DNA of 64,000 bases, from positions 496,001 through 560,000 of the forward strand of contig NZ_BAMT01000001.1 of assembly GCF_000617925.1 (NCBI RefSeq), in the 5' to 3' direction. The DNA is from Methylobacillus glycogenes JCM 2850 (lineage in GTDB: Bacteria > Pseudomonadota > Gammaproteobacteria > Burkholderiales > Methylophilaceae). Below the pieces are notes generated by a model. The model was given only the letters and a program-made list of their open reading frames with translations, did no database searches and was not told the origin of the DNA. Shown piece by piece: positions 10,356 through 18,927 of this stretch. Position numbers and translations under genes: made by a program. How positions within the stretch are numbered: position 1 is the first letter of the stretch; every line of letters starts with the position of its first letter.

Positions 10356-10710
10356 TGCGCCGCCGTTGTTCACTCCATGCGCGATAGTACAGCCAGCCTT
10401 CAATCTGGGCAATCTGCACGCCAGATGCTGCGCTGTCAGCAAACCTGCTGCGCATGAGACAGCATTTTTTGTTGCGCTGGCATCACTGGTTAAGGCCCTA
10501 ACTAAATGGTAAAGATCATCTTTACAAGGGCTTACCTACTTTCTTGCTGAGTTTATTCAAGCGCTTGAGTCTATTTTTACCCCTTTCTTGATATTGCCTG
10601 TGAGGGATGGCATGGATGTTGCCACCTCTAGCTCTGCGTTTAACGCAATTCCAGGCTGACAGCCTGGGTGAGAAGTCATGGAAATTAGTTGATTGATTAG
10701 GGGAGTAGTA
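10356..10710. other. Non-coding divergent promoter region
   Basis: About 355 bases between the divergent efflux operon and the TonB receptor gene, without a convincing gene. It holds two perfect palindromes, GTAAAGATCATCTTTAC at 10509-10525 and TCAAGCGCTTGA at 10557-10568, and a GGGGAG ribosome binding site at 10700-10705 before the receptor. I compared it with the B12 riboswitch and saw no B12-box match. Confidence 0.6.
10509..10525. promoter_or_regulatory. 17-bp palindrome, possible operator
   Basis: GTAAAGATCATCTTTAC is a perfect inverted repeat with 8-base arms and a single central base. It lies about 190 bases before the TonB receptor start and 155 bases before the efflux operon start. 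Size and symmetry fit a dimeric repressor or activator site, but no regulator gene is adjacent and the protein is unknown. Confidence 0.4.
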
Positions 10711-13047
10711 ATGAAAAGAATTCCAATGCGTACCAGAAAAATCGGCACTGCCGTGCAGTGTGCTCTGGTGCTGTTATATGGCCATGTTGCGCTGGCAGAA
10801 GACACAGAGGCTGAGCCTTCAGACCTGGGCTCGGTAGTGGTGGTGAGTGACAAGGAAGTCAGAGACAACTATCTGGGCGATACCAAGGTGGAATCCACAC
10901 CTGGCTCACGCGCGACTTTGACCAAGTTCCAGTTGGAAAAGCTGGCTGGTATAGGCAGTGTCTATGACTCTCTGAAATTCCTGCCTGGGGTGCAATCCCA
11001 AGGCGGCAATTCCTATGGCGCAGGCGGCGCAGGCTTCACGGTACGCGGTTTCAGTGGTGGTCAGATTGGCATTGTGCGGGATGGCCTGCCGCTTAATGAT
11101 CCCTTGTTCCAGTTGGCCGTGGGCAGTGTCATCGGCGATCCTGAAGATTACGAGTCTATCTCTCTGATCTACGGTTCATCGTCGATTTCCCTGCCTAGCG
11201 TCACCGCTAGTGGTGGCAGCATCATCCTCAAGACCGTTGCCCCAACCAAGGAACCTGGCGTGATGTTGAAGCAAAGCTTTGGCAATTACGATGTACAGAA
11301 AACCTATACCCGCATCAATTTCGGCGAGCATAACGGTTTTTCCGGCTGGATTTCGGCTTCGGACAGTCGCTATGACAACTGGCAAGCTGGCCGCCTGCGC
11401 GCGCAAACCAAGCGTTTCGGTGCCAATCTTCAATACCAATGGGATGAGAACAGCATCAACTTCATCATCTCCACACAAGAAATGGAGAACTGGTCTACCC
11501 AGCCCAAAACTAAAGCGCAGTATGATGCTCAGCCCTATAAGAGCGGCTATCCGCTAACCGCTTTCTCCACCTATCGTGGTACCAATGGCGTGGCTGACAG
11601 CGTTAACCCTACGGCTAGTCAATACCTATATTCAACCAGCTTCCATGTGCAGAACTATATGGTCAACAGCCATTTCAAGCTGTCGGACAAGGTTGATTTA
11701 TATATAGATCCTTACTTCCAGCGTATTCGCGGGGGTACTTCATCATCTGGTGCAGTTGTACTCAGTGAAGTTGGCCTGGGTACCGATCTTAACCGTGATG
11801 GCGACCAGATCGACACCGGCGTACCTTTCGCCCTGCAGATGTTGCCAGCACAATATCGCCCAGGAATCAGCGCCAAACTAGACTGGCAACTGAGTGATAG
11901 CAATAAGTTGCAACTAGGTGGCTGGTATGAGCGCATTCATTCACGCCAAACCTTCTCCTATGTGCCGATCAAGGCCAATGGCAAGCCCTTTACCAATAAT
12001 GGTGAAAGCAATATTGCAGTTGATGGCAGAGGCAACGCGGTTTATCGCTCCGATCAGCGCACAGATATGCCGACCTTCAAGCTCTGGGCAGAGGATGTTT
12101 GGAGTGTGAATGAGCAACTCAAGCTCACTACTGCTTTGGCATATCACCAGACTAAGGTCGAGGCGCACAACATTGGCCAGGTGCTGAGTGGTACGTCGAT
12201 TAATTACAACAACCCAGGCTATGAGCGCGACAAGACCTATGACCGCTTCCTGCCTGCGTTTTCGCTGGATTATCAAGCTGACCAGAACAACCAGCTTTAT
12301 TACAGTGTGTCTTCGAACTTGCGTGTCCCAGCAGCGGCTTCGCTCTACACCACTGCTAACAGCTCACAGAAGGCGGAAACTACCATCAACCAGGAAATTG
12401 GCTGGCGTTATCGTGACAGCAAGATTTCCACAAGCGCGGCCTTGTTCTACGACAATTTCAAGAATCGCCAAGTGTCCTATCAGACACCTCAGTTTGTCAC
12501 GGCCTACTACAACGCTGGCAAGGTGGAGACCAAGGGGCTGGAACTGGCACTGAATGGCTTGCTGCCGCACAGCTTCAACTACAGCGCTTCCTACGCTTAT
12601 ACCCTGGCCACACAGCAAGAGGACTTCGTGGTCGAGGGCGGTAATGGCACTGGCCCGGCAGCCTTGGATACCAAAGGCAAGCAGCTCTTCAATACGCCCA
12701 AGCATCTAGCCAGCATAGGCCTGGGTTATGACGATGGCAGCTTCTACAGTGATATTCGTGCCTACTACAAGAGCAGCCTTTACGGTGACCTGACCAACAA
12801 GGAAAAAGTAGAGGGCGCAACTACGGTCAACCTGGCTTTGGGATATCGCGTCAACAACATCAGCCGCTATTTCAAGAATGCGGTATTCAGCCTCAACGTC
12901 AACAACCTGTTTGACAAGGAATACCTGCAGGGTGTCTCGGCAGGGACTTTGTCTTCAGGATTGAACGACGGCCGTGTGCGCGGTACGCCGACCTATCTGT
13001 TGGCAGAGCCACGCACCATCGTCGGCAGCGTGCAGTTCAACTTCTAG
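10711..13047 (+). CDS. TonB-dependent outer-membrane receptor
   Basis: 778-residue beta-barrel transporter energised by TonB. ATG 10711 is chosen because GGGGAG precedes it by five bases and it gives a normal signal peptide (RKIGTAVQCALVLLYGHVALA). A TonB-box-like stretch follows (DLGSVVVVSDK). The plug domain contains SVYDSLKFLPGVQSQGG, VRGFSGGQIGIVRDGLPLND and a GGSIILKTV block; the barrel ends in aromatic VGSVQFNF, the C-terminal Phe signature. The next gene is a soluble PQQ-type sugar dehydrogenase, so uptake of PQQ or of a sugar-linked compound is an attractive guess but not shown by the sequence. A strong hairpin follows the stop. Confidence 0.9.
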   Translation: MKRIPMRTRKIGTAVQCALVLLYGHVALAEDTEAEPSDLGSVVVVSDKEVRDNYLGDTKVESTPGSRATLTKFQLEKLAGIGSVYDSLKFLPGVQSQGGNSYGAGGAGFTVRGFSGGQIGIVRDGLPLNDPLFQLAVGSVIGDPEDYESISLIYGSSSISLPSVTASGGSIILKTVAPTKEPGVMLKQSFGNYDVQKTYTRINFGEHNGFSGWISASDSRYDNWQAGRLRAQTKRFGANLQYQWDENSINFIISTQEMENWSTQPKTKAQYDAQPYKSGYPLTAFSTYRGTNGVADSVNPTASQYLYSTSFHVQNYMVNSHFKLSDKVDLYIDPYFQRIRGGTSSSGAVVLSEVGLGTDLNRDGDQIDTGVPFALQMLPAQYRPGISAKLDWQLSDSNKLQLGGWYERIHSRQTFSYVPIKANGKPFTNNGESNIAVDGRGNAVYRSDQRTDMPTFKLWAEDVWSVNEQLKLTTALAYHQTKVEAHNIGQVLSGTSINYNNPGYERDKTYDRFLPAFSLDYQADQNNQLYYSVSSNLRVPAAASLYTTANSSQKAETTINQEIGWRYRDSKISTSAALFYDNFKNRQVSYQTPQFVTAYYNAGKVETKGLELALNGLLPHSFNYSASYAYTLATQQEDFVVEGGNGTGPAALDTKGKQLFNTPKHLASIGLGYDDGSFYSDIRAYYKSSLYGDLTNKEKVEGATTVNLALGYRVNNISRYFKNAVFSLNVNNLFDKEYLQGVSAGTLSSGLNDGRVRGTPTYLLAEPRTIVGSVQFNF

Positions 13048-13065
13048 CGATTTCTGGCTTTATCC

Positions 13066-13093
13066 CCGAGTCATGGTGCTCACCATGACTCGG
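13066..13093 (+). terminator. Perfect 13-bp inverted repeat after the receptor gene
   Basis: CCGAGTCATGGTG (13066-13078) is exactly complementary to 13081-13093 with a two-base spacer, followed by only three T. It could be an intrinsic terminator with a weak tail or a transcript-stabilising hairpin between the receptor and the dehydrogenase genes. Confidence 0.55.
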
Positions 13094-13141
13094 TTTGAAC
13101 CCTGCCATTATTTTCAGCAACTTTCACAAGGTAAGAAATTT

Positions 13142-14377
13142 ATGAATAAGTACACCAGACTGCTTGTTTCCGTAGCCATCAGCAGTGCTTTTAGCTTATC
13201 CGCCCAAGCGGGTACGGCGGCAGCCACTGCTCCGGCGGCGGCGCCTGCTGCAGCGGAATTACCTGCGGCCCTGCGCGTGCCACCCAGCATCAAAAGCGAA
13301 CGCCAATTGGCGGGCACCCAGCTTGGCCCCATCCATGTCACCAAGGTAGCCGAAAAACTCTCCCACCCATGGGCCTTGGCTTTTTTGCCTGACGGCAGCT
13401 TCCTGGTCACCGAGCGCACAGGCAAGCTGCGCCGCATCACTGCGCAGGGCGATGTTTCCGAGCCTATCGCTGGTGTGCCCACGGTCTTCGTCGGCGGCCA
13501 TGGTGGCTTGCTGGACGTGGCGCTGGCCCCTGATTTCAAGCAAAGCCAAACCATTTTTCTTTCTTATGCCGAAGGCACAGATGGTGAAGAGCCTGTGGGC
13601 TTGACCGTAGGCACTGCCAAGCTGGGTGAGAATAGCCTGGAAGACTTCAAGGTGTTTTACCGCCAAGAGCCCAAGCAGGCCGTAGCCCCTTACTGGGAAT
13701 ACGGTGGCCGCCTGTTGTTTGATAACAAGGGCCATATCTTTATCAGCCATGGAGATAACCATGCCAACCTGGCACCGCAGCAGCTGGACAAGCTGGCGGG
13801 CAAGGTGGTGCGCCTCAACCTTGATGGCACGGTGCCCAAGGACAACCCCTTTGTTGGCAAGCCAGGTGCCAGGCCGGAAATCTGGTCTTATGGTCACCGC
13901 AATGCCGAAGGCATAGGCTTCCACCCAACTACAGGCCAAATCTGGAGCACAGACCAGGGCCCACGTGGTGGCGATGAACTCAATATCGTCAAGCCTGGTA
14001 AAAACTATGGCTGGCCTATCGTCAGCTATGGCGTGGATTACACCGGACAGCAAACCGTGGAAACCACAGGCCCGCACCGCAAGGGCGATGGCTTTGAGGC
14101 ACCAGCTTACTACTGGGCCAAATCGCCAGCGCTTTCCAGCCTGGCGTTTGCCACTGCGGACAACGCCTGGAAGGGCAATTTGCTGCTGGGCTCACTGGCA
14201 GATAAACAATTGATACGCATCGTGCTTGAGGGCAACAAAGTGGTACACGAGGAAAGACTGCTTTCCTTCCTCAATCAACGCGTACGTGACGTCAAGCAGG
14301 GCCCGGATGGCAATATTTACGTACTGACCGATGACCCTAGCGGCGCGCTATACAAGATAGAGCCACCTAAGAAGTAA
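13142..14377 (+). CDS. Soluble PQQ-dependent aldose sugar dehydrogenase, Asd/YliI type
   Basis: 411-residue secreted six-bladed beta-propeller enzyme that oxidises aldoses in the periplasm using PQQ. ATG 13142 follows an AAGGTAAG site and begins a signal peptide (LLVSVAISSAFSLSAQA), then an Ala/Pro-rich linker. Family motifs are seen in order: HPWALAFLPDGSFLVTERTG, GGHGGLLDVALAPDF, ISHGDNHANLAPQQLDKLAG, WSYGHRNAEGIGFHP, DQGPRGGDELN and KNYGWPIVSYG. The His of GGHGG and the Arg of GHRN correspond to the PQQ-site residues of the family. The usual glucose dehydrogenase B insertions are not obvious, so the broader Asd-type name is safer. It sits between the TonB receptor and a secreted YbhB-like protein. 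Confidence 0.88.
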   Translation: MNKYTRLLVSVAISSAFSLSAQAGTAAATAPAAAPAAAELPAALRVPPSIKSERQLAGTQLGPIHVTKVAEKLSHPWALAFLPDGSFLVTERTGKLRRITAQGDVSEPIAGVPTVFVGGHGGLLDVALAPDFKQSQTIFLSYAEGTDGEEPVGLTVGTAKLGENSLEDFKVFYRQEPKQAVAPYWEYGGRLLFDNKGHIFISHGDNHANLAPQQLDKLAGKVVRLNLDGTVPKDNPFVGKPGARPEIWSYGHRNAEGIGFHPTTGQIWSTDQGPRGGDELNIVKPGKNYGWPIVSYGVDYTGQQTVETTGPHRKGDGFEAPAYYWAKSPALSSLAFATADNAWKGNLLLGSLADKQLIRIVLEGNKVVHEERLLSFLNQRVRDVKQGPDGNIYVLTDDPSGALYKIEPPKK

Positions 14378-14394
14378 GGGCAAGGCTTTGATGG

Positions 14395-14416
14395 CAGGCG
14401 TCACATGTGACGCCTG
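14395..14416. repeat. 22-bp perfect palindrome, probable hairpin
   Basis: The sequence reads CAGGCGTCACA and then its exact reverse complement with no spacer. It lies 17 bases after the dehydrogenase stop. As RNA it would form a hairpin with a small loop, a likely transcript end, although the T-rich tail is poor. A binding site for a symmetric protein is the alternative. Confidence 0.5.
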
Positions 14417-14473
14417 TATTCATTCAGCCTGCACTCAAGAAGAATTACCTAAGACAACCATATGGAGAATCGC

Positions 14474-15075
14474 ATGTTGAACACACGCTTGATGACCACC
14501 TTATTACTGGGCCTGAGCAGCTTGCCTGCGCTGGCTGCAGAGCCGATCAAGGCTGAGCTGAGCTTTGAAGCCATACACGCCAAGCAAGCCACGGCTTTGA
14601 AACTGGAATCTACCGCGTTCAAGGATGGCGGCTTGATTCCTTTGCAGAACTCCAGCTATGGCGCTTCACTTTCACCAGCCTTGAGTTGGAGCGCAGGCCC
14701 AACAGGCACCAAGAGCTATGCCTTGCTGCTGGAAGATGAAAACGGCGTACGTGATGGCAAATCCATCGTACACTGGGTGCTGTACAACATCCCGGCCAAT
14801 GTCACGGCACTACCAGACAATCTGCCCAAGGACGGGCAACTGAGCGCTCCGGCTGGTGCGCGTCAAGGCATTACCATCAGTGGTGCACAGGTTATCTTGG
14901 CCCCAAGCCCAGGCCTGCCACAGGCACACATCATTACCACTTCCAGATTTATGCGCTGGATCAAAGCCTAGACCTGGCAGCAGGTGCCACGCGCGAGCAA
15001 TGGACACAGGCAATCGCTGACCATGTGTTGGCCAAGGGCAAGCTGGTGGGAATTTACGAAGCGCCCAAGGAATAA
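14474..15075 (+). CDS. Secreted YbhB/YbcL (PEBP) family protein, frameshifted in this sequence
   Basis: Phosphatidylethanolamine-binding-protein fold, Raf-kinase-inhibitor-like family, about 200 residues with signal peptide (LLLGLSSLPALA). Motifs of the family: LESTAFKDGGLIP, SPALSWSAGPTGTKSYALLLED, then HWVLYNIP. The frame is lost after GITISGAQ. Adding one G to the GG at 14890-14891 gives GYLGPKPRPATG followed by HHYHFQIYALD, the conserved PEBP block with HHYHF, then TREQWTQAIADHVLAKG to TAA at 15073-15075. Without that base the product stops soon after. Start at 14474 because GGAG lies just before it. Function in bacteria is unknown; the gene follows the aldose dehydrogenase. Confidence 0.8.
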
Positions 15076-15099
15076 CTGGGCGCTGTTTCAGGCAATATA

Positions 15100-15348
15100 C
15101 TACTCTGCAATGGCCGCCTGGACCGAGTCCAGCGCGTCCTGCAGGGTTTCTTCTGGTAGGGTGTTAATGTTGCTTGCCAACAGCTCTGCCGCCTCTTCCG
15201 TGCCAACTGGCAGGTCGTGACTGTCGAGCTCGGCAATCAGGCCAGCAGCCGCGCCAGTTACCTTGAGCAGGTCATGGCGTTCGCGCATGAGAATCTCCAC
15301 TTCAGCGCGCAGCATATTGATTTCGTCCTGATTGATAGATATTTGCAT
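15100..15348 (-). CDS. Small hypothetical protein
   Basis: 82 residues, acidic, predicted mostly helical, with a coiled-coil-like N-terminal half (DEINMLRAEVEILMRERHDL) and a C-terminal half rich in Ala, Glu and Leu (GTEEAAELLASNIN). No signal peptide or membrane segment. No recognisable family. It is convergent with the YbhB-like gene. The start shown has no clear ribosome binding site; codon use looks coding. Confidence 0.55.
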   Translation of the reverse strand: MQISINQDEINMLRAEVEILMRERHDLLKVTGAAAGLIAELDSHDLPVGTEEAAELLASNINTLPEETLQDALDSVQAAIAE

Positions 15349-15786
15349 AATGCGTTTGACTTTCTTGATACGGGTGAATTCTTTACCTCGTCATATTGGC
15401 CCGTATGCCTAAGGGTGTCAAATCTGAATTGGTGACATGCTAAGGGTAAAGCATATGCGTGAGTAAGTAGTGGGATTTTGAATGTGGCCTAACTTTTCTT
15501 CTGGTTTTCCATCCCTGCACTTTTGTCAAACTAAAGCTAGCTCTACAAGTAAGCGCTGATGTAGACATGCTGGTAAAAAAATCACCAATTCAATTGGCAT
15601 ACTGAGCTAGGTTTCTCGCACAAGATTACGTGTGGAAAACTGTTGGTATGAATGTGCTCTTGAAATTTTCAACCTGAAATAATCACCTTATTCTGTAATT
15701 AAGACAATGGCCTGATTAGACTATTTGATAAAAATGATAATCAATGTCATTGTCTAGTTCGACCAAGATAATTCTAGGAGAATAAT
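15349..15786. other. Long AT-rich leader of the PEP-CTERM cluster
   Basis: About 440 bases without a gene. It has a Fur-box-like element at 15730-15748 and an AGGAG site at 15776-15780 before the first PEP-CTERM gene. I see no tRNA, riboswitch core or repeat array. Confidence 0.6.
15730..15748. promoter_or_regulatory. Fur-box-like site upstream of PEP-CTERM gene 1
   Basis: AAAAATGATAATCAATGTC matches 15 of 19 positions of the classical Fur consensus GATAATGATAATCATTATC when aligned base by base. It lies about 40 bases before the start codon, a place where Fur would block transcription. The match is by eye; no scoring was done. Confidence 0.5.
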
Positions 15787-17184
15787 GTGAAAGCAGCAGG
15801 TAAGGTTTTCTTATTGTCTACTGCATTATTGGGACTCTCCAATCCTGCATTTGCCAACGTTATTTGGGCTGGTGGTCCCGGTAATTGGATAGACCCATCG
15901 GCCTGGGTTGGCGGTGTGGTGCCAATTTCCACCGATCATGCCGTTATCAACACTGGTGAAGCCATTTTAAGTGGAAGTGTCACATTGGATGGTTTGACGC
16001 TTGGGGATGGCATTATCAAGGGAACTGGCAGCATCACTACTAACACCTTGAATTGGACCAAGGGCAATATCAATTTCGCAAGTGGTGCTCCTGGGGTTGG
16101 CATCATAACGGTCAATGGCGATGCCGTGCTCGGAGCATTTGGAACTACGGTATCTGTGGTCGATTACGAAGGCCCATATTGGGATTGCGTGGGTTGTAGT
16201 ACCAGCAGAATTATTCTCAATGGCAATACAACGCTAAAAGGGCAGTTGATTGCTTCAACTGGTGACATTGTGAACAACGGCACACTCACCTTGAAAGAGG
16301 GTAGTACTACTCATACACCTTATCTTATGCGTTACTGGTCACCTCTGATCAATAACGGCACCATCATTGGCGATGCGGGGGCTGGCAAGGTGGCAGGATT
16401 GTTGAATCATGACCTGAACTCCAGCAGGTTGGAGGTAGCAACTGGCACGCTGGAGATATACAACATTGGATTCCAGACCCGAAACAGCAGTACCGGGGTG
16501 ATACAGGTAAATTCTGGTGCCACACTCTCAGTGGTTGGTGATTGGGGCCAGGAGTTTTTCAACGATGGTGGTCAGCTGGTCATTGAAAGCGGCGCTAAAC
16601 TTCAAAGCGGCTCGTTTGTACAAAATTCTGGCAGCACTACTATCAAAAATGCTGCACTCGAAACCACTGATGACCCAGGTATAGCCATTAATGGCGGTAA
16701 CTTCACGGCCAGTGGTCAACTCAAAGGTGGTGTCTATGTGAATGGCGGGAATTTCTCCTTGGGCGATACACCTGCTGCACTGACCATACAGGGAGACCTC
16801 TTGCTGGGCGCAGACTCCAATTTCCTCATCAATATTGGCGGCACTGACCAAGGTTTGAACTATGACTGGGTTCAAGCCACGGGTAACATTCATGCGAATG
16901 GCAGTCTGGATGTTGATTTTTCATTTGACCCTGTTAACGGAAATACTTTCACCTTATTTAGTGGCTCAATACTGGCTGATCAAAACTCTGAATATGGTGC
17001 TGGCTATTCATTCTCGCAAGTCAATGTGAATGGTTTGGATTTGTCGAAATATTCATATCAACTTAACTACGCTGCAACAAGTATTTCGCTAATTGTGCAA
17101 GCTGTACCGGAACCTAGCACATCTGCCATGCTTGGCCTGGGCATGGGGTTGCTGGCTTTTGTTGCTAGACGTAAGCGCAGCTAA
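15787..17184 (+). CDS. PEP-CTERM surface protein 1 of 3 (beta-helix-like, one CxxC)
   Basis: 465 residues, GTG start after AGGAG. Signal peptide (VFLLSTALLGLSNPAFA), then an N-terminal block shared by the three paralogues: IWAGGPGNWIDPSAW, GVVP, DHAVINTG. The middle is a repetitive beta-solenoid-like region (LNGNTTLKGQLI, NNGTLTLKEGS, GGNFSLGDTPAALTIQGDL). The only two cysteines are C134 and C137 in WDCVGCS. The C-terminus is a full PEP-CTERM sorting signal: VPEPSTSAMLGLGMGLLAF and a basic tail RRKRS. Family knowledge: such proteins are processed by an exosortase and linked to the surface or exopolysaccharide. No exosortase is in the window. Function unknown. Confidence 0.85.
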   Translation: MKAAGKVFLLSTALLGLSNPAFANVIWAGGPGNWIDPSAWVGGVVPISTDHAVINTGEAILSGSVTLDGLTLGDGIIKGTGSITTNTLNWTKGNINFASGAPGVGIITVNGDAVLGAFGTTVSVVDYEGPYWDCVGCSTSRIILNGNTTLKGQLIASTGDIVNNGTLTLKEGSTTHTPYLMRYWSPLINNGTIIGDAGAGKVAGLLNHDLNSSRLEVATGTLEIYNIGFQTRNSSTGVIQVNSGATLSVVGDWGQEFFNDGGQLVIESGAKLQSGSFVQNSGSTTIKNAALETTDDPGIAINGGNFTASGQLKGGVYVNGGNFSLGDTPAALTIQGDLLLGADSNFLINIGGTDQGLNYDWVQATGNIHANGSLDVDFSFDPVNGNTFTLFSGSILADQNSEYGAGYSFSQVNVNGLDLSKYSYQLNYAATSISLIVQAVPEPSTSAMLGLGMGLLAFVARRKRS

Positions 17185-17237
17185 AGATTTTTTCTGATCA
17201 GGGTATTTCCAGGGCTGGTTTTCCATCAAACACCGCT

Positions 17238-17256
17238 AATAATGAACGTCATTATT
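17238..17256. promoter_or_regulatory. Fur-box-like palindrome upstream of PEP-CTERM gene 2
   Basis: AATAATGAACGTCATTATT is an inverted repeat with perfect 8-base arms and matches 14 of 19 Fur consensus positions; the mismatches are the outer bases and the central three. It lies 16 bases before the ATG. Confidence 0.5.
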
Positions 17257-17272
17257 CCCATTTAGGATCTGT

Positions 17273-18682
17273 ATGAAACCATCAATAAAAAGTGCAATTG
17301 CACTAGCCGCACTGACTACATTATCAACGCAGGCATTCGCAAATATCATCTGGAATGACAGTAACGGAAACTGGAATGACTCAACTAAATGGTCAGGTGG
17401 AGTGGTACCTGGTGCTGAAGACCATGCGGTAATCAATGATGGATTTTTGTCTATTTCTGGTGGTGTAGTTGTTGATTCCCTGACGATTGCGATAGGTCGA
17501 ATCCAGGGTTCTGGAAGTATTACTACTAACAGCTTGCATTGGACACGGGGGAATATCAATCTAGGTGGCCCTAATTTCCCTGTCAATGGTGTTTTAACTG
17601 TCAATGGTCATGCCACCATAGGTGTAGCGGGTTCTGAGGTGTCTTTGGCGGGCAACTGGGTTACCAATCCGTACACATGCGAGAATTGTCCAGAAACTAC
17701 TTTGGTCCTGAATGGCAATACAACTCTCCAAGGCAAGATAACCGCAGGCATGGGGAAGATCGTGAATAACGGTTATCTTACGCTAAAGGAGGGGTCTGAC
17801 AGTTCGATTGATTATTGGTATCGGTGGTGGAGCCCACTGGTGAACAATGGCACGATCGATGCCAATGCAGGAGCTGGTCAAACCGCTAGATTTAACAACC
17901 TTTTCGACAATGATGGTAAGGTTTTTGTCACTAGCGGTTCATTTGTTATCTACAACTATTCCGGGCCACTTAACAATAATGCCGGAAGCGTTTTCCATGT
18001 TAAATCAGGAGCGACAGCCGATATTACCGGGAATTCCATCACCGGGGTGTTAAACAATGGTGGTGAGGTCAGCCTAGAACAAGGCTCAACCTTCACCGCC
18101 TCTTACTTTGTTCAAAACTCTGGTAAGACTACATTTGACAACGCAAATCTTACTTTCACTGACTATGACGGTATCAAAATTAATGGTGGTGAGTTTGTTG
18201 CAAACGGAAATATGAATGCCGGTTTAACAGTGGCTGGGGGCAAAGTATCTTTAGGTGATAAACCCGGATTATTGGAAGCGACGTGGGTGACTTTAGGCTC
18301 TGCTTCAGAGATTACGCTTGTTATTGCAGGTAATGAGCGAGGTGTCACATATGATGCAGTGAACGGCTTAGATTGGGTCTTCGCTCAAGGTGGAGTTCTG
18401 AATGTCAATTTTGAGTCATTTGAGCCTGTACTTGGCAGCAAGTATCTTCTATTTTCAGGCTATGTAGTGTCTGATGAAAACTCTGAGTACGTGGATGGGT
18501 ATATATTCAGTCAACTCAATGTGAGCGGCCTTGATCTAACTAAGTACTCTTACAGGCTTGATTACACTGGCTCTGGCATAACTTTTAATGTTCTTGCAGT
18601 TCCAGAGCCTAGTGCTTATGCCATGCTTGGCCTTGGGCTCAGTTTAATCGGTTTTGCCGCCCGCCGCCGCAAGATCTACTGA
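17273..18682 (+). CDS. PEP-CTERM surface protein 2 of 3
   Basis: 469 residues; ATG 17273 preceded by AGGAT. Paralogue of the gene before it, colinear throughout: signal peptide ending TQAFA, then IWNDSNGNWNDSTKW, GGVVPGAEDHAVIND, a beta-solenoid-like body with LNGNTTLQGKI and NNGYLTLKEGSD, the two cysteines C136 and C139 (TCENCPE), and VPEPSAYAMLGLGLSLIGF with a basic tail ARRRKIY. As in protein 1 these are the only cysteines. A clear terminator follows at 18707, so transcripts probably end here and the third gene has its own promoter. Confidence 0.85.
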   Translation: MKPSIKSAIALAALTTLSTQAFANIIWNDSNGNWNDSTKWSGGVVPGAEDHAVINDGFLSISGGVVVDSLTIAIGRIQGSGSITTNSLHWTRGNINLGGPNFPVNGVLTVNGHATIGVAGSEVSLAGNWVTNPYTCENCPETTLVLNGNTTLQGKITAGMGKIVNNGYLTLKEGSDSSIDYWYRWWSPLVNNGTIDANAGAGQTARFNNLFDNDGKVFVTSGSFVIYNYSGPLNNNAGSVFHVKSGATADITGNSITGVLNNGGEVSLEQGSTFTASYFVQNSGKTTFDNANLTFTDYDGIKINGGEFVANGNMNAGLTVAGGKVSLGDKPGLLEATWVTLGSASEITLVIAGNERGVTYDAVNGLDWVFAQGGVLNVNFESFEPVLGSKYLLFSGYVVSDENSEYVDGYIFSQLNVSGLDLTKYSYRLDYTGSGITFNVLAVPEPSAYAMLGLGLSLIGFAARRRKIY

Positions 18683-18706
18683 TGGTTTTACTTAGTACTG
18701 ACACCA

Positions 18707-18735
18707 AGCCACCTTCGGGTGGCTTTTTATTTTTT
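18707..18735 (+). terminator. Rho-independent terminator after PEP-CTERM gene 2
   Basis: Stem AAGCCACC / GGTGGCTT closed by a TTCG tetraloop, followed by TTTTATTTTTT. A textbook intrinsic terminator. Confidence 0.9.
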
Positions 18736-18927
18736 GGAAGTGATATGCATGCACATGCGGATAGAGTAATGGTTTGGTTGGTTGAAACTATGATTATTTT
18801 TTCATATTAAGCAGGCATATATATGAATTCTGTTGAGGATGAAGGTTTTTAGTCTCTATGGACTATATGTTGTTTGACTTCTTTAGGTTAAATACAAGGC
18901 TTAATAAAATCTAACAATGGAGAAGTG

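Noticed and set aside
10356..10710. Cobalamin riboswitch before the TonB receptor
   Set aside because: Short resemblance GCCACC only; no B12 box and no consistent paired elements.
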